Made by a program: the position numbers and the translations under genes
The notes under the pieces: model-generated
Databases searched by the model: none
Seen by the model: only the letters and a program-made list of their open reading frames with translations
Told to the model about the DNA's origin: nothing
Shown here: one piece after another, positions 1 to 7,186 of the stretch
How the letters are laid out: every line of letters begins with the position of its first letter
How positions within the stretch are numbered: position 1 is the first letter of the stretch
Assembly (NCBI GenBank): GCA_964354225.1
Contig: CAYGZC010000264.1
Location: 1 to 24,969 of the forward strand
Origin: CAYGZC01 sp964354225
GTDB lineage: Bacteria > Bacteroidota > Ignavibacteria > UBA10030 > SZUA-254
Reading direction: 5' to 3'
Length of the DNA: 24,969 nucleotides

Positions 1-1281
1 CCATGGCGGCCCACACTCTTTGATGAAGATGGACTAGTTGAAGTTCAGCGGAAATTTTTGGGAACCCTATTGAATACGTATGCTTTCTTCAGCTTATATG
101 CCAATATTGATAAGTTTACTCATGCTGAACGGCAAATTCCAATTAGTGAGCGACAAGAGATAGATCGCTGGATCATTTCAACACTGAATTCACTCATAAA
201 GAAATACGAAGCTGCAATGGATGAATATAACGTCACAGAGGCAGCACGCGCTGTTAGCAGCTTCACTATTGATCAACTCTCGAATTGGTATGTTAGAAGG
301 AACCGACGGAGATTCTGGAAAAATGAAAAGGGTGCAGATAAACTTGCTGCTTATCAAACTTTATATGAATGCCTTGTGGTGATATCAAAATTGATGGCGC
401 CGTTTGCGCCATTCCTCGCCGAGGAGATTTATTCAAATTTAAATTCAATTACGAAGAGGGAGGATTACGAATCTGTCCACCTTGCGATCTTGCCTGAAGT
501 TAATGAAAAGGCAATCGACCTTGCACTTGAATCGAGAATGGAAAAAGCGCAGCGGATTGTGTCGCTCGTGCGTGCAATCAGAAATAAATCGAACCTCAAA
601 GTCCGACAACCGCTGAAGCGAGTGATTATTCCAACAACAAGTGAGCGTGATAAAGAAGAAATCGCACGGATGGAGGATGTAATCCTCGATGAAATTAATG
701 TGAAGAAGGTTGAGTATGTGAGTGATGATTCGGAGATCGTCCATAAAACTGTAAAACCAAATTTTAAAGTCCTTGGACCAAAATATGGGAAAGCAGTTCA
801 GCCAATCGCAGCAGCTATCAGGAAATTCACAACAAAGGAAATAAAAGAGCTTGAAACTAAAGGACAGTTTACGATTCAGATTGCAGAGAGGGGAACTGTC
901 ATCATGAGTGAGGATGTTGAGATACTGCATGAGGATATCAAGGGCTGGATTGTTGAATCCGATAATACATTGACCGTTGCACTAGATACGGAATTAACAG
1001 AGGAGTTAATAGATGAAGGTTTTGCAAGAGAGTTTGTGAATCGTGTCCAGAACATGAGGAAAGATGCAGGATTCGAAGTGACTGATCGTATCAAAATTTT
1101 TTATAAAGCAAAAGATAAATTATCAAAAGCATTGCAGTCTCTCGGCTCATATGTGAAAAATGAAACATTGGCTCTTGAATTACGTGAGAATTTTGTAGGA
1201 GCAGGATATGCAGCCGAGTGGGATATTAATGGTGAATCTTGTTCGATCAGAATTGAGCGAGCAGAGGTTGAACAAAAGTAA
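1..1281 (+). CDS. ileS: Isoleucyl-tRNA synthetase, C-terminal part (5' end outside window)
   Basis: Charges tRNA-Ile with isoleucine in the cytoplasm. The frame is open from base 1 and encodes 426 residues before TAA; the first residues read PWRPTLFDEDGL, which in IleS lie just after the catalytic KMSKS loop, so the Rossmann catalytic and editing domains and the KMSKS motif lie upstream of the window. What remains is the helical anticodon-binding domain, including NWYVRRNRRRFWK, followed by a long C-terminal extension. That arginine-rich motif and the extension are typical of the eukaryote-like (type 2) IleS; this class is known to be less sensitive to mupirocin, but sensitivity here is inference. 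A TTG at 58 is an internal codon, not a start. The gene leads a run with traR/dksA and lspA; ileS-lspA adjacency is widespread. Confidence 0.95.
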   Translation, partial: PWRPTLFDEDGLVEVQRKFLGTLLNTYAFFSLYANIDKFTHAERQIPISERQEIDRWIISTLNSLIKKYEAAMDEYNVTEAARAVSSFTIDQLSNWYVRRNRRRFWKNEKGADKLAAYQTLYECLVVISKLMAPFAPFLAEEIYSNLNSITKREDYESVHLAILPEVNEKAIDLALESRMEKAQRIVSLVRAIRNKSNLKVRQPLKRVIIPTTSERDKEEIARMEDVILDEINVKKVEYVSDDSEIVHKTVKPNFKVLGPKYGKAVQPIAAAIRKFTTKEIKELETKGQFTIQIAERGTVIMSEDVEILHEDIKGWIVESDNTLTVALDTELTEELIDEGFAREFVNRVQNMRKDAGFEVTDRIKIFYKAKDKLSKALQSLGSYVKNETLALELRENFVGAGYAAEWDINGESCSIRIERAEVEQK

Positions 1282-1313
1282 TTTTTTTTAAATGATGAAA
1301 GGAAAATGGAAAC

Positions 1314-1865
1314 ATGGCAAAATCAAAGAAAAATAATGCGATTTCCCAAAAAACAATCGAGATATTAAAAGAAAAAGCCAAAGGGCGAAAATCCGGGGCA
1401 AAGAAATTGAAGCCGCCGGTTCGCGCTAAAGTAATAAAACAAGAAACTATAAAAGTTCCGAAGCAAGAGGTCATTAAAGCACCAACTGGAAAATCGCGAT
1501 ATACAAAGGAAGAGCTTGGATATTTCAAAGGCATCATCCTTGAAAAGAAAAAAGAAATTCTTGCAGAACTTGAATCTCTCCGCGATTCGATGATGGATAG
1601 TACAACCGGAGAATATGCAACCGAGAATTCCACTTACTCAACACACATGGAGCAAGGCACGGATGCGATGGAGCGCGAGAAAACTTTTTTATTCGCTTCT
1701 CGTGAAGGTAAATTCCTTAATCATTTAGAAGACGCGCTTGTGCGTATTGAGAAGGGTGAATACGGTAAATGTACAACATGCGGTAAGCTCATCGAGAAGG
1801 AGCGACTTGAAGCTGTTCCTCATGCGCAGCAATGTTTACAGTGTAAATTACGTTCCCATAAATAA
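1314..1865 (+). CDS. TraR/DksA-family C4 zinc-finger protein with basic N-terminal tail
   Basis: Likely a DksA/TraR-type regulator that binds RNA polymerase in its secondary channel; this role is inferred from the family. The protein has 183 residues. The C-terminal zinc finger is clear: Cys153-x2-Cys156 in CTTCGK and Cys174-x2-Cys177 in CLQCK. A helical coiled-coil segment (about residues 62-145) precedes it, with acidic residues near the middle (TGEYATENS). Residues 1-60 are an unusual Lys/Pro-rich tail with an imperfect repeat (VIKQETIKVPKQEVIKAP), probably disordered. The ATG at 1314 has an upstream AAAGGA ribosome-binding site. The gene sits 32 bases after ileS and 22 bases before lspA, so it is likely co-transcribed with them. 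Whether it answers ppGpp like E. coli DksA cannot be judged from sequence alone. Confidence 0.88.
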   Translation: MAKSKKNNAISQKTIEILKEKAKGRKSGAKKLKPPVRAKVIKQETIKVPKQEVIKAPTGKSRYTKEELGYFKGIILEKKKEILAELESLRDSMMDSTTGEYATENSTYSTHMEQGTDAMEREKTFLFASREGKFLNHLEDALVRIEKGEYGKCTTCGKLIEKERLEAVPHAQQCLQCKLRSHK

Positions 1866-1887
1866 TTGTCTATTGGAAGAATAAATC

Positions 1888-2541
1888 GTGCGAATTCTTA
1901 ATCTTAGTCTTGCTATTATAATTTCTGACCAGCTAACGAAATTGTTTGTGAAGGGATTTAGTATACCAGTTCTTGGGATCAAGGTGCAGGGATTACAGCT
2001 TGGCACCAGCATCCCGATTATAGGTGACCTTCTCCGTATTACTTACATCGAAAACCCCGGTATGGCATTCGGTATAGATGTTGGTGGAAAAATGTTCTTC
2101 TCGATCTTTTCTATTCTCGCAAGTATTGGAATTCTAATCTATCTTTACAAAGCGCGGAATGAAAACCTTGCATTCAGAATTTCGCTTGCTATGATTTTGG
2201 GTGGAGCAGTTGGCAATCTCATAGACAGAGTTTTTTACGGAGCACTTTTTAATGAAGGTCCGCTTTTTTACGGTAAGGTTGTCGACTTCATCGATTCCGA
2301 TTTCTTTAATATCGATATCTTCGGTTATCATATGAGCCGTTGGCCCATATTCAATATTGCAGATGCATCTGTTACCTGTGGTGTTATCCTAATGCTATTT
2401 GCACATCGCAGTCCGAAAAAAGTGGAAGCGACACTTCCATCCGCAACCGATATCTCCAGCGTTATAGGGGATACAAGCTCAGATATTGTTTGCACAGATA
2501 CACCGAATCCTCCCACAGAAAGTAAACCATTACAATCGTGA
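1888..2541 (+). CDS. lspA: Lipoprotein signal peptidase (signal peptidase II)
   Basis: Inner-membrane aspartyl protease that removes signal peptides from diacylglyceryl-modified prolipoproteins. The 217-residue product has about four membrane segments and the family motifs: SDQLTK near the N terminus, ENPGMAFG (Asn56), GNLIDR (Asn110, Asp113), VVDF with Asp133 and FNIADA with Asp159. Asp133 and Asp159 match the catalytic dyad known from Pseudomonas LspA. The loop between them is 26 residues here against 19 there, so a periplasmic insertion is present. After the last membrane helix an extra hydrophilic, Ser/Thr/Pro-rich tail of about 45 residues follows, which most homologues lack. The start is GTG, chosen because MRILNLSLAI is the usual LspA beginning and GGAAG lies just upstream. 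The stop overlaps the next start as GTGA. Confidence 0.95.
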   Translation: MRILNLSLAIIISDQLTKLFVKGFSIPVLGIKVQGLQLGTSIPIIGDLLRITYIENPGMAFGIDVGGKMFFSIFSILASIGILIYLYKARNENLAFRISLAMILGGAVGNLIDRVFYGALFNEGPLFYGKVVDFIDSDFFNIDIFGYHMSRWPIFNIADASVTCGVILMLFAHRSPKKVEATLPSATDISSVIGDTSSDIVCTDTPNPPTESKPLQS

Positions 2542-3557
2542 CGACAATGTCGTCCCGTGAAATTGAAATTATTGTCCCTGCCGGCAAGGTTCGTGAGCGA
2601 CTCGATATATTCTTAACGCATCATGTTGAAAATGCAACACGATCAAAAGTTCAACAAGCAATAAAAGAAGGACTGGTAATTGTTGATGGGAAGGTTGTAA
2701 AGTCGAGTTACAAAATTTCTCCGGGTGAAGTTATTCATATAACATTACCTAAGCCGCTGCCGCCGGATGTTGTGGCTGAAAACATACCCATAGAAATTCT
2801 GTTCGAAGATAATCATCTCATTGTTGTAAACAAACCAGCCGGAATGGTAACACATCCTGCACACAGCAATTACACAGGCACACTTGTAAACGCTCTGCTC
2901 TATCATTGCAATAATCAACTTTCATCAATTAGCGATCCAACCCGACCGGGAATTGTGCATCGCCTCGATAAGGATACATCCGGGCTGATGGTGATTGCCA
3001 AAGACGATGTTACTCATGCCCATCTTGCGAAACAATTTTCCCGTCGCACTATCGAGCGTGAATACTGGGCACTGGTTTGGGGATTATTTGAAAAAGGAAA
3101 GAAAGCTGGATTGATCGAAGCTTCGTTAGGGCGGAGTAAATCCGATCGAAAGAAATTCGCCGTGAGTGTTTCGGGGAAATCAGCATCAACTGAGTATGAG
3201 GTGTTAGAAGAGTTTAATTATTTATCTCTGGTAAGATTGAAATTAAGAACCGGAAGAACCCACCAGATTCGTGTCCATCTCCATCATATCGGTCATCCGG
3301 TGTTCGGTGATCCGACTTATGGCGGCAGAAGAATTGCATGGGGAGGAACCGATAAAAAGAAAAAGGAAGAAGTTCAGAATCTTCTTAAAATTATTACACG
3401 GCAAGCACTCCATGCGAAAACTGTCGGTTTTATGCATCCCGTAACGAAAGAAAATATGAGGTTCGATTCTGAGTTGCCATCCGATTTCAGACAGATACTT
3501 GATTTATTGAAGATGGAAAACAAAGGCAATGATAAACGCTCGGAATGCAATGAATAA
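2538..3557 (+). CDS. rluD: RluA/RluD-family pseudouridine synthase
   Basis: Isomerises specific uridines to pseudouridine, most likely in 23S rRNA; the exact target is inferred from the RluD-like layout. The 339-residue protein begins with an S4 RNA-binding domain (about residues 16-75, including RERLDIFLTHHV) and continues with the catalytic domain. The signature RPGIVHRLDKDTSGL contains the catalytic Asp144, and GRTHQIRVHLHHIGHPVFGD forms the conserved C-terminal core. The GTG start at 2538 overlaps the lspA stop by four bases, which suggests translational coupling; an ATG nine bases downstream (2547) is an alternative. About 18 residues beyond the core form a charged tail. lspA followed by an rluD-like gene is a common arrangement in bacteria. 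RluA-family paralogues cannot be fully excluded. Confidence 0.92.
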   Translation: MTTMSSREIEIIVPAGKVRERLDIFLTHHVENATRSKVQQAIKEGLVIVDGKVVKSSYKISPGEVIHITLPKPLPPDVVAENIPIEILFEDNHLIVVNKPAGMVTHPAHSNYTGTLVNALLYHCNNQLSSISDPTRPGIVHRLDKDTSGLMVIAKDDVTHAHLAKQFSRRTIEREYWALVWGLFEKGKKAGLIEASLGRSKSDRKKFAVSVSGKSASTEYEVLEEFNYLSLVRLKLRTGRTHQIRVHLHHIGHPVFGDPTYGGRRIAWGGTDKKKKEEVQNLLKIITRQALHAKTVGFMHPVTKENMRFDSELPSDFRQILDLLKMENKGNDKRSECNE

Positions 3558-4041
3558 TTTTCAAATTATACCAGCCGGCTCACCCGAACAAATTCAGATT
3601 GTGAAGGAATTGTTCATAGAATATGCACGCTCGCTCAACTTCGATTTATGTTTCCAGAATTTTGATAAAGAGGTCACTGGTTTACCGGGTGATTACTCAC
3701 CACCTGATGGTGTTCTCTTGCTGGTAAAAGTCGATCAGAAGAATGTCGGCTGTGTAGCGTTAAGGAAGATTGACAGTTCGACTTGTGAAATGAAACGGCT
3801 TTATCTACGTCCGGAATTTCGTGGGAAAGGAATAGGCAGGCAGCTTGCGGTTGCAGTTATCAAAGAGGCAATTAAAATTGGATACTCTTCTATGAGACTT
3901 GATACTGTTCCTTTGATGAAAGAAGCAATACCACTTTACCGATCATTAGGATTCCGAGAAATCAAACCGTATCGCTTAAATCCCATAGAAAATGCGATTT
4001 ACATGCAGTTGGATTTGAAAAATTTCTGTAGTGAAGGTTAG
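3550..4041 (+). CDS. GNAT-family N-acetyltransferase
   Basis: Predicted acetyl-CoA-dependent N-acetyltransferase of unknown substrate, 163 residues. The central GNAT core is visible: a beta strand with CEMKRLYLRPEFRGKGIG, in which RGKGIG is the acetyl-CoA pyrophosphate-binding loop (motif A), then helix RQLAVAVIKEAIKIG and the C-terminal motif B segment IPLYRSLGFREI. The start was placed at the ATG at 3550 (MNNFQIIP), which overlaps the preceding stop by eight bases; another in-frame ATG at 3529 would add seven residues and overlap by 29 bases. It appears to be the last gene of the ileS-lspA-rluD run, because a palindrome-rich spacer and a new promoter follow. The closest look is to small PanM/YitI-like acetyltransferases acting on free amines or amino acids, but this is only inference. 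Confidence 0.88.
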   Translation: MNNFQIIPAGSPEQIQIVKELFIEYARSLNFDLCFQNFDKEVTGLPGDYSPPDGVLLLVKVDQKNVGCVALRKIDSSTCEMKRLYLRPEFRGKGIGRQLAVAVIKEAIKIGYSSMRLDTVPLMKEAIPLYRSLGFREIKPYRLNPIENAIYMQLDLKNFCSEG

Positions 4042-4058
4042 CGATTCACCCTCTGGGA

Positions 4059-4130
4059 GGGAGTTCAACTCCCGACCAGAACTCGTTAAGGTCGGCAGTA
4101 CCACGACGTGGTGTCTTCGACAGAACTGCC
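4059..4130. repeat. Palindrome-dense intergenic element (REP-like)
   Basis: Four inverted repeats are packed into 72 bases. GGGAGTT at 4059-4065 and AACTCCC at 4067-4073 form a perfect 15-base palindrome; CCGACC (4072-4077) pairs with GGTCGG (4090-4095); ACCACG (4100-4105) pairs with CGTGGT (4107-4112); and GGCAGT (4094-4099) pairs with ACTGCC (4125-4130), enclosing the previous hairpin. Some stems share bases, so alternative folds compete. The element lies in the spacer after the acetyltransferase gene and just before a promoter. It could be a REP-like repeat, a terminator or a leftover of a small mobile element; copy number elsewhere cannot be seen. Confidence 0.55.
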
Positions 4131-4143
4131 TTCCAAAAAAGAT

Positions 4144-4171
4144 TTGACTTTAACGAAAAAGTGTTTATATT
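4144..4171 (+). promoter_or_regulatory. Candidate sigma-70-type promoter for the repeat-rich secreted protein
   Basis: TTGACT at 4144-4149 and TATATT at 4166-4171 are separated by 16 bases. Transcription would start near 4178, giving a leader of about 37 bases before the ATG at 4215. It argues against the in-frame GTG at 4161, which would lie inside the promoter. The same stretch can be read as TATATTTT, one mismatch from the Bacteroidetes TAnnTTTG element. Confidence 0.5.
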
Positions 4172-4214
4172 TTCCGTTGGCAACCTTTTCCAAACAACGT
4201 ATGGGGCATTGATT

Positions 4215-6953
4215 ATGAAACAGATATTGCTGATATGTACTCTAGTTCTTTTGTGCGGCAGTTGGTTGGTGCACGCTCAATGGTCATCTAATCCGGCGGT
4301 AAACACTCCCATCTCGACGGCTGTGAACACTCAATATAATCCCGCCATTACAAATGATGGAATGGGTGGGGCAATCATCACATGGTCTGACTTCCGCAGC
4401 GGAATGTATGACATCTATGCCCAGAGGATAAGCACTGCAGGTGTGGTGCAGTGGACAGCCGATGGTATTCCGATCTCGACAGCTGCCGACGATAATCAAT
4501 TCTCCACCATCATAAGTGATGGTGCCGGTGGAGCAATCATTACGTGGCAGGCTTTGCACAGCTACACAGAGGAGGATATCTATGCTCAGCGGATCAACGC
4601 AGCAGGTGTGGTGCAGTGGATAGCCAATGGTGTTCCAATCTCGACAGCTAAACGCGGCCAATACCATCCCATTATCGTAAGTGATGGTATTGGTGGTGCA
4701 ATCATCACATGGTACGACTACCGCAGCGGCACAAACACTGACATCTACGCCCAGCGGATCAGCGCCGCAGGTGTTGTGCAATGGACAGCCAATGGTGTAC
4801 CGATCTCGAAATCTGCGAGTGATCTACAACATCCCACAATCACAAGTGATGGTACAGGTGGTGCAATCATCACGTGGGAGGACTACCGCAGCGGCAATGG
4901 TTCCATCTATGCTCAACGGATTAACGCCTCTGGTGTTGTGCAGTGGACAGTTGATGGTGTTCCAATCTCAACAGATGTAAATTATCACTACTACCCCACC
5001 ATCATCGGTGATGGTACAGGTGGTGCAATCATCACATGGTACGACTACCGCAGCGGCACAAACACTGACATCTACGCTCAGCGGATCAACGCAGCAGGTG
5101 TCGTACAGTGGACAGCCAATGGTGTTCCAATCTCGACAGCTATACACGGTCAAAGCTCTCCAACAATCGTAAGTGATGGTACAGGTGGGGCAATCATCAC
5201 GTGGAATGATAATAGGAGTGGCAACTTGGACATCTACGCCCAGCGGATCAACGCCGCAGGTGTGGTGCAGTGGACAGCCGATGGGGTTTCAATCTCGACA
5301 GCTATACACGATCAAACCTCTCCCACAATCATAAGTGATGGTGCAGGTAGTGCAATCATCATGTGGTGTGACCTTCACAATTTTGACATATACGCCCAGC
5401 GTATCGACACCGCAGGTGTAGTGCAATGGATAGCCGATGGGGTTCCAATCTCAACGGCTATTCACGATCAAAACTCTCCAACTTTCGTAAGTGATGGTGC
5501 AGGTGGGGCAATCATTACATGGGAGGACGAACGCAGCAATTCTGATATCTACGCCCAGCGAGTACTATCTAATGGTATGCTTCTCTCTGCACCTTACAAT
5601 CTGAATGCAATTCCCGGAAGCAGTCAGGTGTTTCTATACTGGAACCGAAACATCGAACTTGATTTCTTGCGATATCGCATTTATGGAAATACAGAACACA
5701 ATCCGACCATCCTCATCGATTCAACAACAGGAGGAGTAAACGATACGACGAAGTTTATTAATGGGCTAACCAATGGCACTACATACTACTTCCGTGTCAC
5801 AGCAGTGAACAGTGCTGGATATGAAAGCGATTATTCAAGTGAGGTTGCCGCTACGCCCGCTGCAATTCCACCGCACAATCTCAGGGCAATTCCGGGAAAC
5901 ACTCAGGTGTTTCTAAGCTGGGACCAAGACACTGAACTCAATTTTCTCCGCTATCGGATATACTCCGATGAAGTACACAATCCGTCCATCCTCATCGACT
6001 CAACGACAGGAGGAATGAGCGATACGACGAAAGTTATCAATGGGCTAACCAATGGCATCACATACTATTTCCGCGTCACGGCAGTGGACAGTGCTGGCTT
6101 TGAAAGCGATTATTCGAACGAGGTTGCCGCTACACCCTGTCCACCTGTTTTCACAGTGGACGATAGTTGGAACATGGTATCTGTGCCATTAATCGTACCA
6201 GACTACAGCAAGCTTGCTCTCTTCCCTTCTGCAGTTACGTCTGCTTTTGCTTACGAAGGTACGTACGCCAACAAGGATACACTAACAAATGGCGTTGGCT
6301 ACTGGCTTAGGTTCATTGATGCTCAATATATTTCAATGTATGGTAGTCCGCGCGAGCAGGATACAATCAATGTACTGGACGGTTGGAATATGATTGGCTC
6401 GATATCTACACCAGTTGAGGCAACACAGATCATTTCCGATCCCGGAGGAATTGTGACTTCGCAGTTCTTCCGCTACAATGGAAGCTATGTCATTAGCGAT
6501 AGCATTCATCCGGGTAAAGCCTACTGGGTGAAAGTGAATCAGAGTGGAAAGTTGATTCTTGCATCTTCATCGAATACAATCAGTACGTCAAATCGGATCA
6601 GAATAGTGCCAACGGCGGAACAGCCGCCGGCTGCACCAGATGGTAACAGAGCGGCAACTGCAATCCCAACAACGTACGCGCTTAATCAGAATTATCCAAA
6701 CCCGTTCAATCCGTTAACAGTTATCAGCTATCAATTACCCGGTGAAAGTTGGGTAACGCTAAAGGTGTACAATATTTTTGGGCAGGAAATAATAACGCTT
6801 GTCAATAGTTTGCAGCAGGCAGGATATAAATCAGTGCAGTTCGATGCTAAAGCTTTCGCCAGTGGAGTATATTTCTATCATCTTTATGCTGTGGGCATCG
6901 ATGATCCAAAGCAGACATTCAGCTATGTGAAGAAAATGATCGTACTCAAGTAA
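4215..6953 (+). CDS. Secreted T9SS cargo protein: eight tandem repeats, two FN3 domains, sorting domain
   Basis: A 912-residue exported protein of unknown ligand or activity. The N terminus is a signal peptide (MKQILLICTLVLLCGSWLVHA, likely cut before Gln22). From residue 32 to about 453 there are eight imperfect repeats of about 53 residues, each with PISTA, DG-x-GGAIITW, DIYAQRI and GVVQWTA-DGV; such repeats probably build a beta-propeller-like or solenoid surface, which is inference. Two fibronectin type III domains follow (about nt 5590-5860 and 5870-6140), nearly copies of each other. Then comes a domain with paired WNMVSVPL and WNMIGSIS motifs (nt 6150-6560), and finally a type A T9SS sorting domain (LNQNYPNPFNPLTVISY to the C-terminal KKMIVLK). 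The protein is therefore expected on the cell surface or released. The ATG at 4215 was chosen over the GTG at 4161 because of the signal peptide and upstream promoter. Confidence 0.93.
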   Translation: MKQILLICTLVLLCGSWLVHAQWSSNPAVNTPISTAVNTQYNPAITNDGMGGAIITWSDFRSGMYDIYAQRISTAGVVQWTADGIPISTAADDNQFSTIISDGAGGAIITWQALHSYTEEDIYAQRINAAGVVQWIANGVPISTAKRGQYHPIIVSDGIGGAIITWYDYRSGTNTDIYAQRISAAGVVQWTANGVPISKSASDLQHPTITSDGTGGAIITWEDYRSGNGSIYAQRINASGVVQWTVDGVPISTDVNYHYYPTIIGDGTGGAIITWYDYRSGTNTDIYAQRINAAGVVQWTANGVPISTAIHGQSSPTIVSDGTGGAIITWNDNRSGNLDIYAQRINAAGVVQWTADGVSISTAIHDQTSPTIISDGAGSAIIMWCDLHNFDIYAQRIDTAGVVQWIADGVPISTAIHDQNSPTFVSDGAGGAIITWEDERSNSDIYAQRVLSNGMLLSAPYNLNAIPGSSQVFLYWNRNIELDFLRYRIYGNTEHNPTILIDSTTGGVNDTTKFINGLTNGTTYYFRVTAVNSAGYESDYSSEVAATPAAIPPHNLRAIPGNTQVFLSWDQDTELNFLRYRIYSDEVHNPSILIDSTTGGMSDTTKVINGLTNGITYYFRVTAVDSAGFESDYSNEVAATPCPPVFTVDDSWNMVSVPLIVPDYSKLALFPSAVTSAFAYEGTYANKDTLTNGVGYWLRFIDAQYISMYGSPREQDTINVLDGWNMIGSISTPVEATQIISDPGGIVTSQFFRYNGSYVISDSIHPGKAYWVKVNQSGKLILASSSNTISTSNRIRIVPTAEQPPAAPDGNRAATAIPTTYALNQNYPNPFNPLTVISYQLPGESWVTLKVYNIFGQEIITLVNSLQQAGYKSVQFDAKAFASGVYFYHLYAVGIDDPKQTFSYVKKMIVLK
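4308..5574 (+). repeat. Eight tandem ~160-bp coding repeats
   Basis: Direct repeats inside the secreted-protein gene, with periods of about 158-168 bases as measured between successive GCAATCATCA/GCAATCATTA cores. The fit to whole codons keeps the frame. Units 3 and 5 are identical over 59 bases (4692-4750 and 5019-5077), far more alike than the others, which points to recent duplication or gene conversion. Unit 7 is the most diverged (GAGSAIIMWCD instead of GGAIITW). Copy number may vary between strains by recombination. Confidence 0.9.
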
Positions 6954-6990
6954 TGAGACTTCTGAAATTTTTTTTGTCATGTTGATGGGG

Positions 6991-7101
6991 CTGTCCAAAA
7001 AGAAAAAAATATTGTCTGCCTGAGCTTGTCGAAGGCTCAATTCCGCTCAATTTCACATTTTGACAAGCTCAATGTGACAATCTTCTGGAATTATTGGACA
7101 G
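6991..7101. repeat. 111-bp symmetric imperfect palindrome (MITE/REP-like)
   Basis: Three nested arm pairs are placed symmetrically around position 7046: CTGTCCAA (6991-6998) with TTGGACAG (7094-7101); ATTGTC (7011-7016) with GACAAT (7076-7081); and TGAGCTTGTC (7021-7030) with GACAAGCTCA (7062-7071). The unpaired spacers are also equal in length on both sides (12 and 4 bases). The outer arms look like terminal inverted repeats of a small non-autonomous element; no clear target-site duplication is visible. It lies between convergent genes. The CTGAGCTTGTCGAAGG-type sequence resembles REP elements common in many bacteria. Confidence 0.65.
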
Positions 7102-7126
7102 TACAAGAAACATCTCAATTCTGAAG

Positions 7127-7174
7127 GATTATAGACCCTTCTCCCGCTTAAAGAGCGGGATCAGGGTGACAATC
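7127..7174. repeat. Second REP-like hairpin in convergent spacer; possible terminator
   Basis: A stem-loop with TCCCGCT (7142-7148) pairing with AGCGGGA (7154-7160) around a 5-base loop, extended through a 2x2 internal loop by ACCCT (7135-7139) with AGGGT (7163-7167), then GATT (7127-7130) with AATC (7171-7174). Its right end shares the nine bases GTGACAATC with the right arm of the neighbouring palindrome (7074-7082 and 7166-7174), which suggests related elements. A run of six T at 7182-7187 follows on the plus strand, so it may stop transcription from the secreted-protein gene, although the T run starts seven bases after the outermost stem. Confidence 0.5.
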
Positions 7175-7186
7175 GTAGGGATTTTT

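Noticed and set aside
445..930. 161-codon minus-strand frame inside ileS
   Set aside because: It lies wholly antisense to a clearly conserved IleS domain and its product resembles nothing known.
4059..4073. GGGAGTTCAACTCCC looks like a tRNA T-arm
   Set aside because: The loop would be too short and no acceptor, D or anticodon arm can be drawn around it.
4161..4214. Upstream GTG start for the repeat-rich protein
   Set aside because: It would put 18 extra residues before a good signal peptide and overlaps the candidate -10 promoter element.
4284..4781. 165-codon open frame on the minus strand, and 4968-5153 and 4681-4980 in other frames
   Set aside because: These arise because the tandem coding repeats keep the same shadow frame open; they have no start signal and show the repeat pattern of the real gene.
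4308..5574. Regular repeats considered as a CRISPR array
   Set aside because: The period is about 160 bases, repeats are imperfect and fully coding with a kept frame, and no cas gene is near.
6991..7101. Complete insertion sequence between the convergent genes
   Set aside because: There is no transposase coding capacity and no target-site duplication; it can at most be a non-autonomous element.
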